Source: a virus. Taken from it: a DNA stretch of 25,038 nt. The DNA lies in the IMG/VR virus record IMGVR_UViG_3300037586_005309, positions 1 through 25,038 of that record, one strand, 5' to 3'. The notes beneath the pieces are model-generated. The model was given only the letters and a program-made list of their open reading frames with translations. It was not told the DNA's origin and searched no databases. Shown piece after piece: positions 7,274 through 13,269 of this stretch (within the stretch, counting starts at the first letter, position 1; every line of letters starts with the position of its first letter). A program made the translations under genes and the position numbers.

Positions 7274-10246
7274 ATGCCTGTTGATAGATTTAGATTTGTT
7301 TCGCCGGGCGTTTTCATTAATGAAATCGATCAGTCACAAACGCCCCAACGCGGAGCAGTCCCACCGGGCCCTGCGATTATTGGACGCAGCGCTCATGGGC
7401 CCGCAATGCTTCCGACCACTGTTGGTTCGTTTGACGAGTTCGTTCAAGTGTTCGGAAACCCTCTTCCTGGCGGCGAAGGTGGAGACGTTTGGAGAGATGG
7501 AAACAGGGCGGCCACCACTTACGCGGCATACGCTGCTCAGGCTTATCTAGCCAATAACGGCCCTGTCACTTTTGTGCGATTGCTTGGAGACCAAAGCCCA
7601 ATCGCCTCCTCCGCTCAATACGCCAAAGCCGGCTGGCTATATCCTAGTACCGCCCAAGATACTGTTGGCGGCGTCTATGGTCTATTTATAACGAACTCGG
7701 GTTCAGTTGCGTCCCCGCACGTTTCCGGTACCCTGGCGGCTTTGTGGTATTTGTCCAGTTCCGCCACCATTGAACTTATAGGTCCAGGACTAACCGGCGC
7801 CACCGCCGGATCCATCGTTCAAGGCAACGCGCTTATGGTAAACACGACTAGTTTGAGTTCGGGCGGTTCAACTGCGCAAGAGTTTAAAGTAAAAATCAAG
7901 GCCGGCGGCTCTGTCCAGGCGGAGACTACTTTTAACTTTGACGACACTAGTGGCCGATACATTAGAAAGGTTTTTAATACTAACCCCCAGATGGTTAATC
8001 CTAACATTACCACAACTACGAATAGGGAATACTATTTCTTAGGCGAAAGTTTTGAACGAAACATTAATGATTCGTTTAATTATGGAACCGATACGCTTTA
8101 CGGTGTTATTTTGGGCTTGTCCGCTTCTTGTTCTGATTTTCGGACGTCCTTTAAGCTGCCGCAGACGCCCCCTATTATTGCACAAGATGGTGGCGCTAGC
8201 GGGAGCTTTAATATTAACAATAGCGAAAGAGAGCTTTTCGTAGTAGTTGCCCAGGACGAAGCTGAGTGGGCACAGAATAATCTTAAAATATCTATTACAG
8301 ATATTAAAGACTCTCCCAATCCATCGTTTGAGCCATTCGGAACCTTCAGTCTCCAAGTGCGCGCCTTTGATGATAATGATAATAATCCAGTTGTTCTAGA
8401 AGAATATAGTAGGCTTAATCTCAACCCTAACTCGCCGAACTATATTGCTCGGAGAATAGGAGACATGCATGTGAGCTGGGATGCTGTTAATAAGAAGTAT
8501 AATCACCTGGGCCAATATGAAAATCAATCCAGATACATACGCATGAGTATGAACAATGATATTGATATGGGTCGCGGCGGTGAAGACTGGCTTCCCTTTG
8601 GTTTTAAGGGTGTTCCCAAGTATGAAGGGTTTAACTTCCGCACCGGCTCGACCGAGTGGTCTGATTTGGATCTCAATGTATCCTCCTCGGGTGCCAAGAC
8701 CGTAGTCGTGGAAGGAAGCGGCTCTATTATGAGCGCCTCCTGGGTCGACCCATCCTTCCCCCTTGTAAATGTTGGCGGCGACGGCACCGCCTCCCCCGGC
8801 ACGATACATATCACTGCTAGCTTTCAGTTTCCGGTACTTCCACTGCGGGTATCTTCTTCTGACGGGGGCCTTTTGGACAAGACAAATGCATACTGGGGCC
8901 TGCAAACTACGAAGAGTCGCACCTCTTTGGTGCCCGACAACTCTATCAAAGATATGTTGCGCATGCGTCCCATCGCTTTTGGTCGGATAACCCCCACTAG
9001 TGTATGCGAGCGAGGCCCTGGGTTCTCTTTGGATAATCTTTGCTGGGACGTCTCTACCGCTCAGGTAGGATATAGCGGCAGCTTAACCCGCGGGTTCGTC
9101 GATGGAACCAGCGCTGCAGCCGTTAAAACTATCGGCGGCGGACGACGCGCCGGCCGGTCTATGACCGCGATTAGCAGCTCCTATACAGAGCCTCTTAATC
9201 GTGGATACGATCGCTTTACGGTACCGATGTTTGGCGGCTTTGATGGCTTTAATATTAGTGATTCAGAGCCCTTCACGAACTCAACAACTTTGGGTGGTGA
9301 AGCTCCTTCGACTGCCCCAGAGGATAAAGACTACGCTATGCTTTATACTGTAAAGAAAGCAATCGATACAGTCGCCGATCCGGACATGGTGAATATTAAC
9401 TTGGCCTCTGTTCCGGGCATGACCCCGCGAGCAGTTACCGATCACTTATTGAATATGGCTTTGGATCGCTCTGACACTTTGGCAGTTATCGACCTGGAGG
9501 GCGGCTACACTCCGGCTACGGAAAATTCGAGTAGCTTTGTTGACCGCCTCGGAAGTGCTGCCACCACGATTACTAATATTAAGACACGCGCTTTAAACAA
9601 TAGTTATGGAGCGGCTTACTATCCATGGGTGCAGATGCGCGATACTCTGGTGGGTACCCGCGTATGGCTGCCCCCCTCTGTGGCGGCTCTTGGTACCTAT
9701 GGTTCCTCTGCGCGCTCATCAGAACTGTGGTTTGCGCCGGCTGGATTCAATCGAGGCGGCCTAAGTCGCGGCTCTGCTGGCCTTCCCACAACTTCGGTTT
9801 TGGAGAGGCTTACAAGCAAACAACGAGATGATCTTTATGAGGTTAACATTAATCCCATTGCATCATTTCCGTCCGAGGGTATTGTGGTGTTTGGTCAAAA
9901 AACTTTGCAAGCCACCCCATCAGCCCTCGATCGCGTGAATGTACGGAGGCTCCTGATCTTCTTGAAGAAGCAGATATCCAGGATTTCTACTAGGATTTTG
10001 TTTGATCCCAATATTGACGTAACATGGAATCGCTTCTTGGCAGAGGTACAACCTCTTCTAAGGTCGGTAAAATCTCGGTATGGCTTGAGTGAATATAGAG
10101 TCATACTAGATGAGACCACAACGACTCCCGATTTGGTTGATAGAAACATCATGTACGCCAAGGTGTTTTTGAAGCCTACGAGAGCTATTGAGTTTATTGC
10201 TTTGGACTTTATCATCACGCGCTCAGGAGCTTCGTTCGATGATTAA
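7274..10246 (+). CDS. 18: Tail sheath protein (gp18-like), enlarged
   Basis: The 990-residue product is the contractile sheath. It starts with RFRFVSPGVFINEIDQSQTP, the classic sheath N-terminus, and GPAIIGRSAHGPA follows. GGFDGFN occurs near residue 651. The conserved sheath C-terminal domain starts near 845 (LTSKQRDDLYEVNINPIASF) and holds VNVRRLLIFLKKQISRIS, then TWNRFLAEVQPLLRSVKSRYGL and ALDFIITRSG. T4 gp18 has 659 residues, so about 330 are extra, most likely in the middle (about 120-640), which carries several beta-rich, Ser/Gly-rich segments that probably face outwards. A strong ribosome binding site and its own promoter-like boxes fit high expression. The tube gene follows, the standard order for myoviruses. 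Confidence 0.95.
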   Translation: MPVDRFRFVSPGVFINEIDQSQTPQRGAVPPGPAIIGRSAHGPAMLPTTVGSFDEFVQVFGNPLPGGEGGDVWRDGNRAATTYAAYAAQAYLANNGPVTFVRLLGDQSPIASSAQYAKAGWLYPSTAQDTVGGVYGLFITNSGSVASPHVSGTLAALWYLSSSATIELIGPGLTGATAGSIVQGNALMVNTTSLSSGGSTAQEFKVKIKAGGSVQAETTFNFDDTSGRYIRKVFNTNPQMVNPNITTTTNREYYFLGESFERNINDSFNYGTDTLYGVILGLSASCSDFRTSFKLPQTPPIIAQDGGASGSFNINNSERELFVVVAQDEAEWAQNNLKISITDIKDSPNPSFEPFGTFSLQVRAFDDNDNNPVVLEEYSRLNLNPNSPNYIARRIGDMHVSWDAVNKKYNHLGQYENQSRYIRMSMNNDIDMGRGGEDWLPFGFKGVPKYEGFNFRTGSTEWSDLDLNVSSSGAKTVVVEGSGSIMSASWVDPSFPLVNVGGDGTASPGTIHITASFQFPVLPLRVSSSDGGLLDKTNAYWGLQTTKSRTSLVPDNSIKDMLRMRPIAFGRITPTSVCERGPGFSLDNLCWDVSTAQVGYSGSLTRGFVDGTSAAAVKTIGGGRRAGRSMTAISSSYTEPLNRGYDRFTVPMFGGFDGFNISDSEPFTNSTTLGGEAPSTAPEDKDYAMLYTVKKAIDTVADPDMVNINLASVPGMTPRAVTDHLLNMALDRSDTLAVIDLEGGYTPATENSSSFVDRLGSAATTITNIKTRALNNSYGAAYYPWVQMRDTLVGTRVWLPPSVAALGTYGSSARSSELWFAPAGFNRGGLSRGSAGLPTTSVLERLTSKQRDDLYEVNINPIASFPSEGIVVFGQKTLQATPSALDRVNVRRLLIFLKKQISRISTRILFDPNIDVTWNRFLAEVQPLLRSVKSRYGLSEYRVILDETTTTPDLVDRNIMYAKVFLKPTRAIEFIALDFIITRSGASFDD

Positions 10247-10305
10247 TAAAAAGAGGCTGATTTGGAATACTGCACTAATTAACGTAAACGGGAGTAACTA
10301 AGACA

Positions 10306-10869
10306 ATGGTGGGACAATTTTGGAATAACGCGGCCATGGAGCCAAAGCGATCACATCGTTTTTTGGTTGAATTTAATCTACCGGGACCAGCCGGAGGAAC
10401 TACGACGCAGATTTATGCTCGAAAAGTAACCAAGCCGGCCTACGATATTGGTCAGTCCGAACATAAGTTTTTGGGACAAACCTATTACTATCCCGGGGCC
10501 ATTACCTGGAATGACGTGGGAATCACATTGATTAACTCCGCCACTCCTGATTTCGATCTGCTGTTACAGATCCTACTAGAAAACGCGGGGTATGTTAACC
10601 CCGATGGCGTTTCGACTGCCCCGAGCGGTGTCACAGATGCCAGTACTGTCAACAAATTTGATGCTACGAATGCGATAGGAAGAGTTTTGATTAAAGAACT
10701 CAATGGTGAAGGTGCTCCTATTGGAGAATATGAGTTAAACAATGCCTGGGTTAAGGGCATAGCGTACGGCGATTTGGACTATGGCTCAGAAGAGCTCCTA
10801 ACCGTCGACGTAACCCTGCGGTACGACTGGGCTACTTATAATAACCAACCAGGCCGCGCTAGCGGGTAG
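10306..10869 (+). CDS. 19: Tail tube protein (gp19-like)
   Basis: The 187-residue product (T4 gp19 has 163) makes the inner tube through which DNA passes. The start MVGQFWNNAAMEPKRSHRFL matches the 'W...-ePkR..RF.v' opening of the family. YARKVTKPAYDIG, the GAITWNDVGITLINSATPDF segment and the final LTVDVTLRYDWATY strand are also typical. GGGAG lies about ten bases before the ATG. The gene sits 59 bases after the sheath gene; I see no promoter box or terminator in that gap, so it is probably transcribed with the sheath. Confidence 0.92.
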   Translation: MVGQFWNNAAMEPKRSHRFLVEFNLPGPAGGTTTQIYARKVTKPAYDIGQSEHKFLGQTYYYPGAITWNDVGITLINSATPDFDLLLQILLENAGYVNPDGVSTAPSGVTDASTVNKFDATNAIGRVLIKELNGEGAPIGEYELNNAWVKGIAYGDLDYGSEELLTVDVTLRYDWATYNNQPGRASG

Positions 10870-10878
10870 GGCTAAACA

Positions 10879-11709
10879 ATGCCTTTTTGGCAAGGATGGA
10901 ACGATCCCTACACTGAGCCAAAACGACCTTTTCGGTTTGTGGTACCGATGCCAGTGTTCGTTCCTCACGGCAGATTCGCCGGCATCAAAAAAATAAGCGA
11001 TATCGTAGAAGATGATTTAACTAGGGTCGTTAATCCGATGTACAATGCCGCATATCCAGGGGATGGCGGCGCATGGCCTGAATTTTTTGCTACAAGTTGC
11101 ACTAAGCCGGGTTTTAAAACAGACGTTTATAAATCTGATAACGTTCTTGACGGTTTCCCTAAGATTTTCCATGGGCAAGCAACGTTCTGGAATTTTGATC
11201 CTGTTACGGTAGAACTCATTGACACATACGACCAGGACTTGGCGTCCACCCTAACGACTTATTTGCTTGCTGGCTCTGGTGTGAAGCCCAACCACGTCCA
11301 GGGGACTGCCGTTGCGCGCCTCGAAGGAAAATTGATTCCCTTTTCGAATTGTATGACTGGAGAGTCTAGATTTGAAATAATTGAACTACTAGAGCACACA
11401 GCAAATCCTGGCGCGCCCCTCCAAAAGAAATTTAAGGCCCGTAAATATATTTTACATAATCCTTATATTAGTTCAGTAGATTTTGGAACATTTAACAGCA
11501 CCGATGAAGATTTTACCAAAGTTAAAATTACGCTGGCGTATGATTCATATGATTACGAGTTTATTCATCACCGCGGCGCCGCCACAGAATCCCACGACAA
11601 CCGAATTAGAATTAGACGCGACGCGCTGAGCGGCAGACACCACAGAAATCTTCGGAAGTATGAGATCACCCCCCGGCAAAGGCGCGCCCTTGCCGAGGAA
11701 GGGTCTTAA
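10879..11709 (+). CDS. Second tube-fold protein, gp19 paralogue (possibly gp54-like)
   Basis: This 276-residue protein is visibly related to the tube protein before it. Its opening FWQGWNDPYTEPKRPFRFVV parallels FWNNAAMEPKRSHRFLVEF. The middle ATFWNFDPVTVELIDTYDQD parallels AITWNDVGITLINSATPDF. The end YILHNPYISSVDFG...VKITLAYDSYDY parallels YELNNAWVKGIAYG...VDVTLRYDWATY. It has insertions between these blocks and a basic tail (residues about 240-276, rich in Arg and His) the tube protein lacks. In T4 the tube initiator gp54 has the tube fold, so this could be the initiator or an end-of-tube protein; it could also be a minor tube subunit. It starts 9 bases after the tube stop, at a TAGGGCTAAA junction that recurs before the tape measure gene. 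Confidence 0.7.
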   Translation: MPFWQGWNDPYTEPKRPFRFVVPMPVFVPHGRFAGIKKISDIVEDDLTRVVNPMYNAAYPGDGGAWPEFFATSCTKPGFKTDVYKSDNVLDGFPKIFHGQATFWNFDPVTVELIDTYDQDLASTLTTYLLAGSGVKPNHVQGTAVARLEGKLIPFSNCMTGESRFEIIELLEHTANPGAPLQKKFKARKYILHNPYISSVDFGTFNSTDEDFTKVKITLAYDSYDYEFIHHRGAATESHDNRIRIRRDALSGRHHRNLRKYEITPRQRRALAEEGS

Positions 11710-11737
11710 GGCACCGCAGATTAATTTAAATAAAAAC

Positions 11738-11745
11738 TTATTTAC
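11738..11745 (+). promoter_or_regulatory. Candidate late promoter box TTATTTAC
   Basis: TTATTTAC in the 68-base gap; the last A of TATTTA is 34 bases before the TTG start at 11778. Same core and distance as the other boxes. Promoter role inferred. Confidence 0.38.
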
Positions 11746-11777
11746 TGTTATAATTACTAACGAAAGAGAGGTGACTT

Positions 11778-12653
11778 TTGTCAATCCGAAACAATGAAGA
11801 TCGGTTTTCGGCCCCACAGCCGGATGCTGATCCCCCCGCACAAACACTACAAGAAGAGGGAACGCCCAGCAACCCCTTTTCGTTTGTCGTGCCCACTGAG
11901 TTTGTAGAACTTCCTAGCAGAGGAGAGTTTTATCCAACGTCGCACCCGTTACACAATCAGGAAACTATTGAAATACGTTATATGACCGCCAAGGAAGAAG
12001 ATATTTTAACCTCTCAAAGCCTGCTGGAAAAGGGGCTAGCCCTGGACAGATTGCTTGCTAATCTTATTGTAGACAAGCGTATCAAGCCAGAGGCTCTTTT
12101 AAGTGGCGATAGAAACGCTATTTTAATTGCCGCTCGAAAATCTGGCTACGGCGCAGACTACAATACAAAAGTCGCGTGCCCCCACTGTGGCGAATCTGAT
12201 ACTTATTTTTATGATCTAGAAAATGCTGAAGTAGTTTCTTCGCCCAACGATGAAAAATTGAAAGAGCTAGGAATAGTTCGCAATGAGGAAAATAACTTTG
12301 TAGTTACTCTTCCCAATAATCCGGTGGAGCTTACTTTTAAACTCCTAACTGGAAAAGAAGAGAACCTTCTCGTCAGGACTGCGGAGAAGCGTAAGAGGAA
12401 AAAGCAAGGAGACCACCTTATTACCGATCAACTTAAGTTAATGATCGTCTCTATTAACGAGTACACCGAAGCCCCCCTCATTGATAAGTTTGCTGAGACT
12501 ATGACATTGCCGGATGCAAGATTTTTGAGAGATATATATAGAAAAGTAACTCCCGCGATTGATTTGCGAAAGGAGTTCGTTTGTGACCAATGCAGTCACG
12601 TGGACGAAATCGACTTTCCCTTTACAACCGACTTTTTTTGGCCTCAACAATGA
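11778..12653 (+). CDS. 26: Baseplate protein, T4 gp26 family
   Basis: The 291-residue product starts at TTG, chosen because GAGAGG lies just upstream and no other start in this frame fits. The opening FVELPSRGEFYPTSHPLHN and the helix MTAKEEDILTSQSLLEKGLALDRLL are the signature of the T4 baseplate hub family that includes gp26 (T4 gp26 has 208 residues). CPHC at 134-137 and CDQC at 269-272 look like a zinc ribbon. The gene lies between the tube genes and the tape measure, the slot used for tail-assembly chaperones in other long-tailed phages. Its end contains a seven-T run from which a +1 slip would continue into the small ORF downstream. Confidence 0.82.
   Translation: MSIRNNEDRFSAPQPDADPPAQTLQEEGTPSNPFSFVVPTEFVELPSRGEFYPTSHPLHNQETIEIRYMTAKEEDILTSQSLLEKGLALDRLLANLIVDKRIKPEALLSGDRNAILIAARKSGYGADYNTKVACPHCGESDTYFYDLENAEVVSSPNDEKLKELGIVRNEENNFVVTLPNNPVELTFKLLTGKEENLLVRTAEKRKRKKQGDHLITDQLKLMIVSINEYTEAPLIDKFAETMTLPDARFLRDIYRKVTPAIDLRKEFVCDQCSHVDEIDFPFTTDFFWPQQ
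12633..12639 (+). promoter_or_regulatory. Candidate +1 frameshift site (seven T)
   Basis: In the gp26 frame the codons read GAC TTT TTT TGG, four codons before the stop at 12651-12653. The phenylalanine tRNA in the second TTT could move one base forward and still pair with TTT. The new frame reads GGC CTC AAC AAT GAA TAC ATG and continues with the small ORF. Whether it happens is inferred. Confidence 0.35.
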
Positions 12654-12657
12654 ATAC

Positions 12658-12873
12658 ATGGAGATTGTCTATGAGCAGTTCTTCATCTTAAAATACCACG
12701 GAGGCTGGAGCTTTACAGAGGCATACAACTTACCAGTTCAACTAAGAGAGTGGTTTCTTAGAAGACTGATTAAGCAGAAAAAAGATGAGCAAGAGGCCAT
12801 GGAAGATGCTTCTGGTTCCGGTACTGGGTCACGACACCAATTGGGCCCCGGCTCCAAGCCGCCTAAGCTTTAA
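12658..12873 (+). CDS. Small gp51-like baseplate assembly protein or frameshift extension of gp26
   Basis: From the ATG at 12658 the product has 71 residues: MEIVYEQFFILKYHGGWSFT, EAYNLPVQLREWFLRRLIKQ, then an acidic and Gly/Ser/Pro-rich tail. The ATG comes 4 bases after the gp26-like stop but has no Shine-Dalgarno match, so it would rely on coupling. The frame is open further upstream, back to an ATG at 12559, overlapping the gp26-like gene, and a +1 slip at the T run would join the two into one protein of about 363 residues. The YHGGWSF..AYNLP..LR.WF block reminds me of the short protein that follows gp26 in marine T4-like phages and is often labelled gp51 (hub assembly catalyst), but I am not sure of that family link. 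Confidence 0.6.
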   Translation: MEIVYEQFFILKYHGGWSFTEAYNLPVQLREWFLRRLIKQKKDEQEAMEDASGSGTGSRHQLGPGSKPPKL

Positions 12874-12885
12874 TTGATTTAAAGA

Positions 12886-12893
12886 CTATTTAT
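12886..12893 (+). promoter_or_regulatory. Candidate late promoter box CTATTTAT
   Basis: CTATTTAT in the 45-base gap after the small ORF; the last A of TATTTA is 27 bases before the GTG at 12919. Same core as the other boxes. Promoter role inferred. Confidence 0.38.
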
Positions 12894-12918
12894 TTTGTAT
12901 AACTGCGAGAAGCCTCCT

Positions 12919-13260
12919 GTGAATGATAAAAGTCTATCTCCGATAGTAGTTAATTTGAACGTCATGAAGGAAGGAAACTTGAATGAAAGTTTCCTTACTA
13001 TGTTTGGTGGCGCCATTGAAATGCTACTAACACGCATGTTTGGCGGCACCGATGTGACGGCCCCTCGATGGGCTAGTGTTCGTGGCACCCCTTCGCAGAT
13101 CGCATCATTTGGCGATGCTCTTTCTAGAGAAAAAAACTATATGGAAACCTTTATGAAGCACGGCCTCAATGATCCTCGTAGTTTTCGTAGTCGGCACGAG
13201 CTTGAAAAAGCGGTTGCGGCCTTTGAAAAAGAAACCGGCTTAAAATGGCCGTTTAAGTAG
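12919..13260 (+). CDS. Unknown small protein before the tape measure
   Basis: From the GTG at 12919 the product has 113 residues. A TTG at 12895 in the same frame would sit inside the promoter-like box, so I reject it; an ATG at 12964 is also possible. The upstream GAGAAG is only a weak ribosome binding site, so the start is uncertain. The protein has a hydrophobic segment (ESFLTMFGGAIEMLLTRMFGG, about residues 20-41), then a soluble helical half ending in ELEKAVAAFEKETGLKWPFK. I do not recognise a family. Its place between the gp26-like pair and the tape measure suggests a role in tail assembly. A 10-bp perfect inverted repeat lies in its early codons. Confidence 0.65.
   Translation: MNDKSLSPIVVNLNVMKEGNLNESFLTMFGGAIEMLLTRMFGGTDVTAPRWASVRGTPSQIASFGDALSREKNYMETFMKHGLNDPRSFRSRHELEKAVAAFEKETGLKWPFK
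12971..12996 (+). repeat. Perfect inverted repeat, 10-bp arms, 6-base loop
   Basis: AAGGAAACTT (12971-12980) pairs with AAGTTTCCTT (12987-12996) around GAATGA. It begins 52 bases after the chosen GTG and just after the alternative ATG at 12964, so it could slow early translation or shield the 5' side. No T run follows. Confidence 0.45.
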
Positions 13261-13269
13261 GGCTAAAGC

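Noticed and set aside
7682-7689. CTATTTAT inside the sheath gene as a further promoter
   Set aside because: It lies deep inside coding sequence with no gene start about 30 bases downstream, so it is more likely a chance match.
8396-8905. Antisense open frame of 169 codons
   Set aside because: It lies wholly inside the well-supported sheath gene on the other strand, has no ribosome binding site and no recognisable product; it is a shadow of Gly/Ser/Thr-rich coding sequence.
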